64,000 nt of DNA from Erinaceus europaeus (GCF_950295315.1 NC_080165.1:10593723-10657722); one strand, 5' to 3'. Counted from the first letter of the stretch, positions 12,742-24,234 are shown. A program made the numbers and translations. The notes: generated by a model from the letters alone, not told the origin.

Positions 12742-15700
12742 TAAGTAGAGGCAGAGAGAAGTATAGAGACCACAATAATGAATCTTCCACTAAAGTGTGA
12801 AGAACCATGCGCAAACCTGTGTGGCACACGCACATTGCAACTAAGCACACTATCCAAGTGAGGCATTTTGCTGGTCCCCAGTGCTCCAGTTTGTACAGTT
12901 TCCCAAAGAACTGGAATCTGTCGCTCAGTTGTTGGGATTCTAATGAATTTGGCACAATCTAATTGCTTGGAGGGAGAGCACAGACAGCAGACTGTACTGG
13001 CATATGCCAGGTTTTCACTCAGACTCGACACAGACCAAGCAAAGGAAGAGCTCTCTCTGCTCCCAGATTTCTCCTGAGGAGTCCAGTGTTCATTGGTGTA
13101 TCTAATATCTCAGCATCTGTAGACTTGCCTTAAGAGATGTACGTGATCTCTCTTCCTACACTGATAGGTTTAGTACTGCTTATCCTCTAGAGTAAGAACA
13201 GACCTGGTGGTTTGGATTGGCAAATGCTCCCTCACCCAGGCTTGACACAGAGCAAACTGATAAAAACTGTAGTGTTCTGCTTCTCCTTGGGTAATGGGAA
13301 TTGCTGGTCTAAGAATAAAAGGCCACAACTTTCCAGATCCTGCCCAAAGGCCTGGCTTCTTTGGAATGCTAACAAAATCAAGAGCACAGGATGGCGAGAC
13401 CAGAGATGAGATTTGGGTTAACGGCCATTGTCTTACTTCCTGGGTCAACACAGACTCTTAGCTGCCAGGACCTCTCCAGGTAATGAGAAAGTTAGATGGG
13501 AGATCTGATGACTCCTCTTTCTTAGGGCTTCTTTTATTATCCTTAGTTTTATTATACTTATTAGTGATTTAATGTTTCTTAGGAGTTTTGGAGAAACAAG
13601 AATTTTCTTTTTTGAATTTGCTTTTTATATATTTTTTTTCCACTAGAACTATTGCTGTGACTCAGTGCTTGAATGAGCTCACTGCTCTCGGCAGTCCGGC
13701 CATTTTTTTTTCTCTGTTTTGATTTTTTGATAGAGTAATAGAGAAAAGAGGGAGGTAGAGAGGGAATAAGAAAGAAACAGCACAGACACCTTCGCACAAG
13801 CAGTGAAATCATGCTGCCAGTGTCCCTCTTACCCCCTTCTCTAGCCTCCCTCCCCTCTCTATTATTTATTTCTGTCACTATCAGAGAGAGAAGGGAGAAG
13901 GAATTTTTTTTTTAATTGACCACCAGAAATGGTGGGTTTATCATACAGAGACCATCAATAACCCTGGTGACAATAAAAAGGAACAAGTATCAGGTGTTTC
14001 TGGCACAATGGCTAGCACACTGGACTTCTAGTGACAAAGGGGAAAAAGAGCTATTTGACCGTTATCAATATTTTTTTAAACGAATCACCATACCCAAGGT
14101 AATTATCCTGATTTTAAAAAGAGCAAACAATTCAAAATAACCACTATGCTTTATGAATGTAAAATAGGTTTCACATACCAAATCACTGCACGATTTCATG
14201 GGGGGAAAAGAGGAAATGCTTAGAAATAAAAATGCCTGGCTAGTTTTCTGATAATTCTGAAAACTGGAAAACAACACATGACCTTTTTCCTCATTAACTA
14301 GTTGAAAGGAACACAGGAAGTACTTTCTGAGAAGCTATTTGCTTAAAATTAATCATCAGTGAGCATGGAATCAATCTAGTTATCACAATCCTCTATGAAT
14401 AAATGCTTTGCTTTAATAAGACAGCAGCCAGTCACATTGATTCACTGAAGAGCGTAAATCCTGAATGCAGTATCCCACAACTGACCCTCCTATCTCATTT
14501 GTTCAGGATTGTTTTATTTGTTCATTTATTCAACAAGCATTAATTCACATACTGGTTCGCCGGTCCTCTGGATTACTGTGCCCTAATGTGCACTGGTTTG
14601 CCCACTTTTGGGCATTTTCTGTTGCTTCTTTGCTCCATCCCTAAAAGTCCCAAGAAAAATAAAAGTGAACATCAATATTCAATTCCAGGAAAACATAAGT
14701 TTTATAATCTAATTGGGAGGTTGGCATGCATTCTTTTAAAACTTCTGTAGATGTAATAGCTAATTGCCACTGATATTAAAATCTTCTCTTTTGAAAAATC
14801 TTTCATAATCTCCACACAAATGGAGGTCATTGGTTGAGAGACAAGACATCCATCTAAACAGAATAATAGCTCTGAAAGCAAAAAAAAAAAAAAAAAAAAA
14901 AATCAGGGCTAGAACTGTTGTGACAGGGAGGGATAGTGCTGATTCACATATAAAATGTTCTAATTATATGTCAGTAGTAGTCAGTAATTTCCAACTCACT
15001 GTTTTCATAAAGGAGACATCTAGTTTATAAATTATGCCCTGGAAAGGAGGCTGTTATTAATCCTGAATGAAAATGATCCTAAAGAAATAAAGGCCTTTCT
15101 TTCCTTACCATAGTGAAAATAGTGAATTTTAAAAATGCAGTGATGGGAGTCAGGCGGTAGTGCAGCGGGTTAAGTGCAAGGACCGGCCTAAGGATCCCGG
15201 TTCGAGCCACTGGCTCCCCACCTGCAGGGGAGTCGCTTCACAAGTGGTGAAGCAGGTCTGCGGTGTTTACCTTTCTCTCCCCCTCGCTGTCTTCCCCTCC
15301 TCTCTCCATTTCTCTCTGTCCTAACAATGACAGCATCAATAACAACAATAATAACTATAACAACAATAAAAAACAAGGGCAAAAAAAAGGGAAAATAAAT
15401 AAGTAATAAAAAAGAATTTTTTTTAAATGCAGTGATGGGGTCTGGGAGGTGACACAGTGAATAAAGCTTTAGACTGTCCAGCAAAAGGTCCTGAGTTTGA
15501 TCCCTGGTAGCACATGTGCCAGAAAGGTGTCTGGTTCTTTATTTCCCCTCTCCTATCTTTCTCATTAATAAACAAATAATTTTTTAAAAATGCAGTGACT
15601 TCCTGTCTAGTGTCTGAAGATATGGCTTTTGTCTTCGCAACTTGATGACTATATAACACTGACAAGTTATTTAATTACTATAAGGAGAAATTAAAGTGTT

Positions 15701-18573
15701 CTTCCCTAAAAAAGGCTCACATGAAAGTAGAAAGTTCTTAAGAGCTACCAGTTACTCACTGCCTACTCTCACCATTACTGGTTCACACCATTTCTCTCCC
15801 ATTATTATCTCTTACCATCTTTAGCATATTACTGGCAGTTGGAGAGACAGATTTCCTTAGTTCATTGTGTTTATTTACAATCTCTCTTTGGACTTCTGTC
15901 TGAGTAGTTAACAAAGCAGTGAAGGCTGGATCCTAAAAGGAAATACAGTCAGATTTGTTTAACATTTATAAAGATATAGGCATGGATAAGATAAGTCAAC
16001 AGAACAAAGTTCAGTTTATAAAAGCATTTAGTTCAAGACAATATTTGTTATGTACTTCCAGTAAGTCTGAGCCAAAGGTATAATAGGAAAGTAGTTTGAA
16101 GCTTTGAGAATGAGAAGGTAAGTCGTCTGGGAGGTGGTGCAGTGGAGAAAGTGTTGGACACTCAAGCAGGAGGTCCTGAGTTCAATCCCCAGTAGTACAT
16201 GTACCCGAAGGAATTCTGGTCCTCTCTCTCCTATCCCTTTCATTAATAAATAACTAACTGAAATATTTAAAAACAGAGAATGAGAAGGTAACACGTTGAG
16301 TGATGAACTGAAAAGGAATCGGAACCACAAACACTAAGATCTATCTTCAAGGAAGCACTTAGTGTGACTTTTCTAGACGTAAGAATGTTCATGGGAGTCG
16401 GGCAGGTGGGTTAAGCTCACGTATAAGGATGGGCGTAAGGATCCCATTTTGACCCCCCGGCCCCCCACCTACAGAGGAGTCGCTTCACAGGCAGTGAAGC
16501 AGGTCTGCAGGTCTCTCCCCCTCTCTATCTTCCCCTCCTCTCTCCATTTTCTCTGTCCTATCCAGCAACGACGGCATTAATAACCACAACAATAAAACAT
16601 CAAGGGCAACAAAAGGGAATAAATAAATAATATTTATATGTTTGGAATGAAACAGTGAAAAGGGTGGAAGTTAAAATTCATCCCTTTCTTTAGCGTGCAT
16701 ATTTGGATCTTCCCTATTTCTTCTTATGGGAGTTAAAATTCATTTGGCAACGCTGTGTATTGTATTTGTCCACTTGGATGTCATCTTTTCCTAGTTTATT
16801 TCCTTCCATACTGATGGTTATTGTTATTTTTCTTACAATAAATAGTATCTTGTTTGAGGGCCATATGTGCAACTTTTGTATTATTTACATTTGAATGAGG
16901 TGGTTGTCTTGGACAAACTCTTGTAACAATGATCTGAAGGAGTGGAAGGGAGACAGCTCATCTAGGGGCGCACTGGCTAAACCCTGCTGGGAAGGCCCCG
17001 CACTTCAGAGAGCACCATGGACAGAAGCAGCGGAGCTCCGTGGATGGCGAGGCAGTAGTATCTTTACTATCCTTTGCATCTTTTGGATTAAAAGAGAAGC
17101 AGGAGGAGAAAGAGGAGGGAGGAGAAAAAGTCGGGTCCATGAGACAGCTCACTAGTATCTTCTATTTGAGACTTTTTTGTTGTTGTTGCTGTTGCCCCTT
17201 TTTTTTTATTATTGTTGTAGCTATTATAGTTGTTGATGTCGTCATCATTGGACAGAGAGAAATGGCGAGAGGAGGGGAAGACAGAGAGGGGGAGAGAAAG
17301 ATAGACACCTGCAGACTTGCCTCACCGCTTGTGAAGTGACTCCCCTGCAGGTGGGGAGCTGGGGGTTCGAACCGGGATCCTAACGCTGGTCCTTGTGCTT
17401 TGTACCACGTGTGCTTAACCCGCTGTGCAATCGCCAGACTCCCTATGTGAGACTTTTAAAATTATTATTCTTTCTTGTTTATTTTCTTTTTCACAAGAGC
17501 ACTGTCCACTCTGGCTTACAGTGGTACCTGGGACTGAAATATGAGATTCTGGAGCCATTAGCAAAAAAAAAAAAAAGTTTTTTGCATAAAATGATAATTC
17601 TACTTCCCATATACCTGGTTCTGTATTTTAAATAAATGTGGGGACTGGAGGGAATAGGTTATATCAAGGAGTCTTATCTTTTTGTGTTTAGGAATTCTTA
17701 TTGCTATATTTATATCCGTTACCAAAGGATCTTCTTTTCCCTGATAAGACTACCAGATGGTTTCACTCACATGTGCAACATAAAACTGAAACACGTGAAC
17801 ATGTGTAAAATAAATAAAAGTAGCCAAACTGTCTCTCTTTAAAAAAAAAAAAGTCAAACTATCTCTTTTAAAAAATAATTCTATATTTTTAATTTTATTT
17901 ATTATTTTGGGTAGAGACAGAAATTGAGAGGGAAGGGAAGACAGAGACACCTGCAGCACTGCCTCACCACTTGTGAAGTCTGCCCCCTGAAGGTAAAAAA
18001 AAAAAAAAACTACACTTGAAGGAAAACATTGACTTGACAATATCTGCATTAGAGAAAGAATATTTATGGTTAGTTTGAGTGTATGCAATATTCTAAAACA
18101 CGATTCACCCTGGTAGGGGCAAAGTTTATATAAAGTTACTCAAAAGATGTCTTTCAACTTTTTGTAATCTCTAATATAATGTGGAAGAGAAAGATGTTCA
18201 ATTAATGAATTATGGCTGACTTTGTCCATTGAGTATTAAAAAGCTAATACACCCTGAGGTGAAGGGAAGTGTGGCAACAGAAGAAGCAGGAGTGAAGACA
18301 GGACCTTACATCGTGTGGTCTCTGTCTGGGCGCCTGCCTACACGGCAGTATCTAAAGAAGGCGACCATCGCACTGGACATCTCAGCTGTCAACTCCCATC
18401 TTGATGTGGTGCTTCAGTGCTCCAGGCTGAAATCTTCCAACGCAGTGAGACAGAAAGGGACAGGCAGGGAGAGAGACCACAGCACTGAAGTTTCTCCCAG
18501 TGCCATGGGGACAGGGTTCAATAGTTGTGACACATCAGTTGTGTCAACTATTTGACTTTTTGTTGCAGATAAA

Positions 18574-18610
<37 letters not shown>

Positions 18611-19476
18611 AGAAGGAGAAGGAGAAGGAGAGGAGAAGGAGAAGGAGAAGGAGAAGGAGAAGGAGAAGGAGAAGGAGAAGGAGAAGGAGAAGGAGAGGAG
18701 AAGGAGGAGGAGGAGGAGGAGGAGGAGGAGGGCTGAGTGATGGCATACGCCATGGAATGCTCTCTTTATCAAGCGCAAGCAACTGGTTTCAAGCCCTTGG
18801 TCCCCACCTGCAGGGGTAAGCTTCATCAGTAGTGAAGCAGTAATGCAAGAGTCTTCTTTTTCCCCCTCCTCTTCTCCTGTCATATAAGTAGAGAACAGGA
18901 AAGAGGAGGAAGGGGAGGAAAAGGGAGGGGAGGGGAGGGGAGGAGGAGGAAGGAGAGGAGAGGAGAGGAGAGGAGAGGAGAGGAGAGGAGAGGAGAGGAG
19001 AGGAGAGGAGAGGAGAGGAGAGGAGAGGAGAGGAGAGGGAGAAAAAATAAAAGGTGTGGGGAGGGAGGAAATGGCAGCCAGGAGTGACGGATTCCATATG
19101 CAGGCCCCAGGCCCCAGAGGTGAGCCTGGTGGCAAGCAAGCAAGCACACAAGCCAGGAAAGGATGGCACAGCACAGAAGCGTCCTGGCACCTGGTGTGCC
19201 CATGTGGTGATGAGGCTTAAACCTGCCAAGGCACACACCCTACCAGGTGATCTATCTTTTGGCCCAGTAATTGTGTTCAACAGTCTGAGCTACCTACACT
19301 TCATTTTAATGAAACAGACACATATGCCCCCTTCCATTTTCAAAGCATCCTGCCATGTCACCAAGTTGCTGAGCTGGTTCAGGAAAGACTTTCTACGTTC
19401 ACCTTACCTTTGCTTGTGTGGGTACAGACGGAATCAGCACAGCAATCAGGATCACGGCCAGTAGGAATAAAGCCAT
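8731..19476 (-). CDS. CRISP2: CRISP2-like (TPX1-like) cysteine-rich secretory protein, 3' part beyond the window
   Basis: Join on the minus strand: 19476-19408, 15932-15816, 14640-14553, 10781-10636, 8828-8731; 518 nt, 172 codons plus two bases, all GT..AG introns and no stop. Residues 1-23 are a signal peptide and 24-172 a full CAP domain. The CAP tetrad is H83, E97, E118, H137. [23 protein letters not shown] and VVGHYTQ resemble CRISP2, the testis-specific, acrosome- and sperm-tail-associated member; the ELRK sequence after KHN also fits. The exons for the hinge and the C-terminal Crisp domain are not recognisable between 1 and 8730, where intron 6 holds a long L1, an old L1 and a solo LTR; they most likely lie before coordinate 1. 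Loss of the Crisp domain is the less likely alternative. The reading frame shows no sign of decay. Confidence 0.91.
8878..9245 (+). mobile_element. SINE family A, long-tailed
   Basis: Head gggcggtagtgcagagggtt, C/T body, and the extra 'agcctccaggagcagtggat' tail ending in an A-run. It lies 50 bp upstream, in gene sense, of CRISP2-like exon 5. Confidence 0.9.
9360..9560 (-). mobile_element. old SINE-like element with GA run
   Basis: T-rich start and gagaga core, with a decayed tRNA-like head at the right; minus orientation. Too diverged for family assignment. Confidence 0.4.
9879..10548 (-). mobile_element. probable LTR element in CRISP2-like intron 4
   Basis: TG..CA-bounded block of about 670 bp; on the minus strand an AATAAA (plus-strand 9999-10004) is followed by a GC-richer U5-like stretch ending CCCCAGCA. 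The minus-strand 5' end starts TGTTAGCCTC. No target-site duplication was found with these borders, so they may be off. It ends about 90 bp from exon 4. Confidence 0.5.
10636..10781 (-). CDS. CRISP2: CRISP2-like coding exon 4 (CAP core)
   Basis: 146 nt, completes a split Ser codon and ends GHYTQ|GTAAGT. It contains [24 protein letters not shown] and AVVGHYTQ. The GTGAKPAS stretch replaces the usual GVGPKSPN. Confidence 0.95.
11040..11490 (+). mobile_element. old L1 3' end
   Basis: Decayed ORF2 C-terminus (ttaagtgagatcagccaaaa) followed by an L1-like 3' UTR ending ccctcaataaagtg. Confidence 0.6.
11500..12225. other. intronic sequence without recognised element
   Basis: Intron 3 of the CRISP2-like gene. 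The only motif I noted is a perfect TGACGTCA (cAMP-response-element palindrome) near 11563. No coding potential supported. Confidence 0.4.
12225..12450 (-). mobile_element. SINE family B
   Basis: Antisense copy: tctttatttacttattggat, gagagaga core, caaagctttccccctgtagg, then the head ccaggtgtgccacctcctag. Confidence 0.85.
12571..13490 (+). repeat. diverged tandem repeat, about 215-bp period, four units
   Basis: A motif resembling ctca-x-gc-x-gacacagagcaa followed by ctctctgcttctcc appears near 12571, 13011, 13225 and 13436. After removing a SINE inserted at about 12690-12885 the spacing is about 215-240 bp. By-eye alignment only; could be part of an old LTR. Confidence 0.4.
12690..12885 (-). 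mobile_element. old SINE-like insertion with T-run
   Basis: Poly-T start (12711-12739), gataagtagaggcagagaga body, then a decayed head ending gctggtcccc; minus orientation. It separates the first two units of the 215-bp repeat. Confidence 0.5.
13715..13900 (-). mobile_element. old SINE-like fragment
   Basis: gattttttgatagagtaata and gagggaggtagagaggga are typical of the antisense 3' half of the local SINEs; the remainder is decayed. Confidence 0.4.
14553..14640 (-). CDS. CRISP2: CRISP2-like coding exon 3 (CAP)
   Basis: 88 nt, phase 0 in and 1 out. It encodes [28 protein letters not shown]; the His is the first tetrad residue. Acceptor TTTTAG and donor A|GTATGT. Both flanking introns resemble those of the paralogous exon at 41817-41904. 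Confidence 0.94.
15147..15420 (+). mobile_element. SINE family A
   Basis: Complete copy: gggagtcaggcggtagtgca head, ggttcgagcc box B, C/T body, caacaa/aataata tail. Confidence 0.92.
15435..15592 (+). mobile_element. SINE family C
   Basis: Head gggtctgggaggtgacacag, then gtttgatccctggtagcaca and cattaataaacaaataa tail. Shorter tRNA-like family than A and B. Directly follows the family A copy. Confidence 0.8.
15816..15932 (-). CDS. CRISP2: CRISP2-like coding exon 2 (N-terminal CAP)
   Basis: 39 codons, phase 0 at both ends. It begins [20 protein letters not shown] and continues [19 protein letters not shown], essentially the canonical CRISP2/3 exon. Donor ATG|GTAAGA, acceptor TTTAG. Confidence 0.95.
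16126..16275 (+). mobile_element. SINE family C
   Basis: gtctgggaggtggtgcagtg head, gttcaatccccagtagtaca, cattaataaataac tail. Confidence 0.82.
16394..16632 (+). mobile_element. SINE family A
   Basis: gggagtcgggcaggtgggtt head with a short internal loss; gaagcaggtctgcaggtct; tail ending gggaataaataaat. Confidence 0.88.
17175..17447 (-). mobile_element. SINE family A
   Basis: Antisense: tgttgtagctattatagttg tail complement, gacagagagaaatggcgaga, then ggttcgaaccgggatcc and the head complement ttaacccgctgtgcaatcg. Confidence 0.92.
17880..18000 (-). mobile_element. SINE family B fragment
   Basis: gggtagagacagaaattgag to cttgtgaagtctgccccctg, head missing; ends in an A-run. Confidence 0.65.
18575..18730 (+). 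repeat. (GA)n / (GGAGAA)n / (GGA)n purine tract
   Basis: About 155 bp of uninterrupted purines in intron 1 of the CRISP2-like coding region. It creates spurious Ser/Leu/Pro-rich ORFs on the opposite strand. Confidence 0.95.
18730..18900 (+). mobile_element. decayed SINE between two purine tracts
   Basis: ggtttcaagcccttggtccc and ccacctgcaggggtaagctt show a tRNA-type SINE; a tail segment (ggcagccaggagtgacggat) reappears at 19070 after the second purine tract. Confidence 0.6.
18898..19045 (+). repeat. (GGAGA)n purine satellite
   Basis: About 140 bp of gagga pentamers, splitting the tail of the SINE at 18730. Confidence 0.95.
19408..19476 (-). CDS. CRISP2: CRISP2-like coding exon 1 (signal peptide)
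   Basis: 23 codons, [18 protein letters not shown] then PTQAK, donor AAG|GTAAGG. The acceptor AG is one base pair further than the ATG context TAATGG, the same architecture as the upstream paralog. Confidence 0.92.
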
Positions 19477-19639
19477 TACTGGGAAGGAAGTCAAAGAAAG
19501 GGAGTGACAACTCAGCACTAGAACTACCGTCATTAGCATGACATTCCCATGACGCATGATCATCTTATACTTAGTTCTACTGCTACTGAGACTATCAAAA
19601 AGGAAATATGCAGAAGAAAAAAACACATGCTTCTCCGTT

Positions 19640-20780
19640 ATTAAGGTTCAGGACTGAATATTCACGTCACCTTTCAAGTGCCCCTGCTTCCCTGATGTGC
19701 ACCAGCCTTTGTTTTGCTATTATCTGTGAAAAGTATGATCATTTGTCTTAATATTTATACATGACTGTAATCAGGATTCCAGGACTGTGGTATCATAGAA
19801 ATAAATATACAATACTTTTACTAGTGCTAATTTCTAACTAATGAGCGGGATTAGAAGTTGTGTTTACTCGAATACATTTGAACATCTCGCCTTCTCCAAA
19901 TTGCTGGGTCCATGGTTTCATATAAAGGTTGTTAAATATCTTCCTTGACTTTTATAGGACACTCTAGCATTGGTTTCCACAAAATTCTGTGATTTCTTGA
20001 GTGTTAAAAATCTGTGATCCTTTAAATGAAGAAACAAGACCATTTAGTTTAGGAAGCATTTATCTTCCCAACATTATTCACAGAAACTTTGTAAACTGAA
20101 GCAACACTGTCTTGCCGGTATTCCGCTTGTGAGATCGATGCTCCCCGATTCCTGAAGGGGGCGATATCTGCAACACAAGTGATCGGCACCCTTCCCAGGC
20201 TTTCTTGACTTGTCAAGCATAGCCAGTTTGGCTCTGTTCCTTATGTGCTTTTTACCAGAGTGTGCTCAAAACAGGGAAAAGAGTGAATGGAAAATTACTG
20301 AGTATGGTAAAACGAGATGTCACACTTCAATCTCATATCTTGATGGGTATGAAAATAGTCCAGTCTTTTAAAAACTAGTTTACCCTGGGTCTAGATAAGT
20401 TCATAAGTGATGTCAGGAAGGAGCTCCCATTCAGTTACGACCTCTAAGTCAATACACAATGAAAAGAATAGTTAAACTGGAGAAAAGCAATCATTTTTCA
20501 GCACAGTGGAGATACTCAATCCTTATTTTCCCATCCCTCTATTGTAGGTATATGTAATGGCATTGTCAATATGGTTGCATATGCACTGCATAGAAACAAT
20601 TACATATTTTCTATGATAGTTCTAGCATAACTGTTTCAAAGTCATAAGCATGGAGTTACTTATTTTAGAATACAAATTTAAGCTTCAGAATTCATCAGTA
20701 AGGTTTTGAAACATTGTGAAGTAATCAAATAGACTTCACTGGTAGCAAAGTAAAAAAATGGCAAAGTTTTCACATTAAAA
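19640..20780. other. no recognised element
   Basis: Upstream intron of the CRISP2-like gene between the ATG exon and the candidate first exon. Unique-looking A/T-rich sequence; I see no repeat head and no coding exon. Confidence 0.4.
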
Positions 20781-20791
20781 TAAGTCATCAC

Positions 20792-20850
20792 ATACTGTTT
20801 GTTGGTTCTCAACGCAGGATGATGTGGCAATTTATCTGCAGGAAGATGAA
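20792..20850 (-). other. CRISP2: candidate untranslated first exon of the CRISP2-like gene
   Basis: Minus strand reads CTTCCTGCAGATAAATTG, then CATCCTGCGTTGAGAACC, similar to the candidate exon at 53416-53490. The best nearby donor is GTGATG, weaker than the paralog's. It lies 1.3 kb upstream of the ATG exon. Confidence 0.35.
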
Positions 20851-21023
20851 GAGAAAGATGGAGTACAATATACACTGTTCCATAAGTTAATGGTCTACGA
20901 TGTTACCTACTCCTCCTTGCTTCTCCCCTCTCCCTTCAGCCCATCCACCTAATGTATATTCAGCTTTGCTACATCAATGAAAGCAATGACACCTTGGTGA
21001 GTGCACTTAAAAAAAAAATCAGG

Positions 21024-21378
21024 GGGGTTGGGCGGTAGCGCAGTGGGTTAAGCACACATGGCGCAAAGCACAAGGACCAGCATAAGGATCCCGATTCAAG
21101 CCCCCAGCTCCCCACCTGCAGGGGAGTCGTTTCACAGGCAGTGAAGCAAGTCTGCAGGTGTCTGTCTTTCTCTCATCCTCTCTGTCTTCCCCTCCTCTCT
21201 CCATTTCTCTCTGTCCTATCCAACAATGACGACATCAATAACAACGATAATAATAACCACAACAATGTTAAAACAACCAGGGTAACAAAAGGGAAAAAAT
21301 GGCCCCCAGAAGCAGTGGATTCGTGGAGCAGGCACCGAACCCCAGCAACAACCCTGGAGACAAAAAAAAAAAAATCAG
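21024..21378 (+). mobile_element. SINE family A, long-tailed
   Basis: Complete head ggttgggcggtagcgcagtg, body and 'ggcccccagaagcagtggat' extension ending in poly-A. Confidence 0.93.
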
Positions 21379-21439
21379 ATGTCAGTCCTTTAAATCCACA
21401 TGCAATCACAGTTGAAATTTTAGGGCGTCAATTCCGACT

Positions 21440-22190
21440 GCATCTTCCCAGACAATATTCTTAGTCCACCTCCATGTTAAATACCAAGCTCAAGCAAAAG
21501 TTACTGATGTCATGGGCCCCTGGGCGCATACCTAAAATAGACTTCCGACTACTTCTTTCCACCCTAATATCTCTATTCTCACCTGCTCTATTCCAACTTT
21601 CTTGTTCCTGTTTATTAAACATTTTGTCTGGTTTCACATCTTAACTGCTTTTGAGACACTAAGCTGTAGATGCTACTATGATCCCATCCTGACTTCCCTG
21701 GGAAGATCACCACATCAGCGTGTCCCAGGACCTCCCCTCTCCGGAGCCCTACCCCACTAGGGAAAGATAGAAACAGACTCGGGGTGTTGATCAACCTGCA
21801 ATCACCCTGTCCTGTGGAGAAGCAAGTCCAGAAGCCAGAACACCCACCCTCTGCACCCTAAAAATAATCTTGCTCCATACTCCCAGAGAAGGAGAATGTT
21901 AGGGGAAGATGACGAGAGGGCTTGGAACCCCAATTTAATCAGGACCCAGAGAAAGAAGAGGAAAAAAGGGAAAGACATTCAGCAATAGTGATAGATGACT
22001 TTGAAAGGAAGAAAAGGCTGAACCATAGGGGAAAAAAAAGGACAAAAAGATAGATGATAGATAGAACCATTGCAGTTTCCAGAGAAGGGAATGAGGACAG
22101 AGAACTCTGGTGGTGGGAATGATGAGGAACTGGACCCCTGTTATCTTGTAATTTTGTAAACTAATATTGAGTGACCAATAAAAGAACATA
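21440..22190 (+). mobile_element. retroposon X, old copy
   Basis: Shares with 30300-30700 and 55200-55600 the sequence blocks around 'gatgctactatgatcc', 'ccctaccccactagggaaag', 'agaagccagaacaccc' and a variant gggaat..ttgtaattttgtaa 3' end. Confidence 0.65.
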
Positions 22191-22609
22191 GGAGTATTTT
22201 CTTTTTCAGTGCTACTTACTAATGGGAAAGAACTGTGGCCTTTCTTACAGGTTATTTTAAAACCAGGATGACGTGGTTTCTTGAAGGTCTCTATGAGAGG
22301 AACATGGTGTATGGTTTCATAATGCTAGAAGAAGAAATGGAGGACATGAAAAATAAAGATGGGAAGAAGTAGATAATATCAAATATCTCCACCATAACCA
22401 AAATGACCCAACTGTTTCACACAGTTCTCTAAACGTCACTGTATTTAATCTCATCATTAAGACCATGGGGAGAGAAGTATCTTTTCTGATATATCAGATG
22501 GTATTTTCCATGTCCTATGAATTCTTCCAAACACTTGACAAAATATATTTCTTTGCAGTACTTTCGTCATTTACATGTGAGATTCCACTGCTCACAGGTG
22601 AAGTCTTTC

Positions 22610-22920
22610 ATTCTCTTTATTACAGAGAAAGAAGGAAAGAATAACAAACGGAGAAACACCACAGCACTGCTTCACCAGGAGTGAAGCTTCTTCTGGTCCT
22701 TTTCGTGTACAGCCAGGTCTCAAACTCTTTGAAACCTCTCTTCCCTGCTCCAAAGGAATTTTTCTTGTTGTTGTAGCTGGGTATCACAGCTCAGGGCTGA
22801 CTTTTTCATTTCATATAGAGAGAAGTAAAGCACCAAAGCTTCCTCCAAAGCACCAGGGGCTGGGATAAAACCTAGGCTGTAGACATGGCAAAGCAGAACA
22901 TTATCCAGGTAAACCATTTT
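22610..22920 (-). mobile_element. old SINE-like sequence(s)
   Basis: ctttattacagagaaagaag, cactgcttcaccaggagtga, and a second decayed part to 22920 ending in a CT microsatellite. Minus orientation. Confidence 0.4.
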
Positions 22921-22926
22921 GTCAGC

Positions 22927-22929
22927 TCC

Positions 22930-22973
<44 letters not shown>

Positions 22974-22990
22974 GTGTGTGTGTGTGTGTT
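22927..22990 (+). repeat. (TC)n(TG)n microsatellite
   Basis: About 43 bp of ct dinucleotides followed by a gt run. Confidence 0.95.
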
Positions 22991-23245
22991 ACTATGGTTA
23001 TTTCTGGGACTCATGCCTGTAGGAGGAATCCACCACTCTTGGTGGCCATTTTTCCATTTTTATATAATTTGATAGGACAAAGAGAAATTGAGAGGGGAGG
23101 AGAAGAGAGGGAGAGAGAAAGAGACATGCAGTCTGCTTCACTGCTGGTGAAGCTGCCTCATGTAGGCAGGGAGCGAGGGCTGGAACAGGGTCCTCCCGCA
23201 TGGTATGTATGCACTTAACAGGGTGCACCACTGCCTGGCCCCCTC
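22990..23245 (-). mobile_element. SINE family A/B hybrid-like copy
   Basis: Antisense long tail (aatccaccactcttggtggc), gacaaagagaaattgagagg, and the family B-like head complement agggtgcaccactgcctggc. Confidence 0.75.
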
Positions 23246-23699
23246 AAAGTGATTTAAAAGGGGGGTGTCAATAACTGTTGAAAGTATAGGCTAACTAACT
23301 TCCTTAGAATGTTGCAGCATGTTTTCAACACTCATCTATACTTTCAGCCCAGATATTCCTTACAGAGGTTTTTTTTTTTCTTTCTAAAGTGGAGGGATTC
23401 ATGTCTATTAAAAACTAATTATCAGTATTAAAATTAAAAGTATTTTAATTTTGATTGAGTGGAAACCAGTGTCCCAGAACTGCACTTGGCAAATATTAGA
23501 ATACTATTCCAGTAATTACAGACTAGGAGGCAGGAATTATTTTAGAGTATAGACAAATCCCATGCATGTAATGCTCATGCCACAGCATAAAACTTTGTGT
23601 CTTCAGTAAGCCATTCACATTCAGATTTTCACCTTGAGATTTTAAAGCTGCTTTCTGAAAAAGCAATCTCAGTGCTTCATTCAAATAAATTGGTTTTTC

Positions 23700-23995
23700 T
23701 GGGGGCTGAGCAGTGGTGTATCAGGTTAAGCACACTTAGTATGAAGCACAAGGACCCACACAAGGATCTTGGTTCGAGCCCCCAGCTTCCCACTTGCAGA
23801 GGAGGTCACTTCACAAGTAGTGAAGCAGGTCTGCAGGTGTCTCTCTTTCTTTCTCCCTATCTTCCCCTCCTCAATTTCTCTCTGTCCTATGCAAAAAAAA
23901 AAAAAAAATCAAAATATGGCCACAGGAGCAATGGATTCATATGTAGTGCAGGCATTGAGCCCCAGTGATAACCCTGGAGGCAAAAAAAAAAAAGT
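23700..23995 (+). mobile_element. SINE family A, long-tailed
   Basis: gggggctgagcagtggtgta head, ttggttcgagcccccag, body, poly-A, and tail with cattgagccccagtgataac. Confidence 0.9.
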
Positions 23996-24234
23996 GAAAT
24001 CATCAAAATAAATAAATTGGTTTTCTATGCACTTAAGCACATTCTTAAATTTCTCTGTTGTACATATACACAAGACCTGGCACAAAGCAGGGTAAAGTGA
24101 ATAGTTTTATAATAAAGCTATAATGTATTACTCAGCTGTGAACAATACTCACATAATAAGTGGTATAATGTACTTTAAAAATAGCATAAAATGCATACAA
24201 GATAGTTATAGACGTAATACTTAACCCATATCTG

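Noticed and set aside
18414..19280. Several Ser/Pro/Leu-rich minus-strand ORFs up to 208 codons
   Set aside because: Antisense translations of purine tracts and SINE tails.
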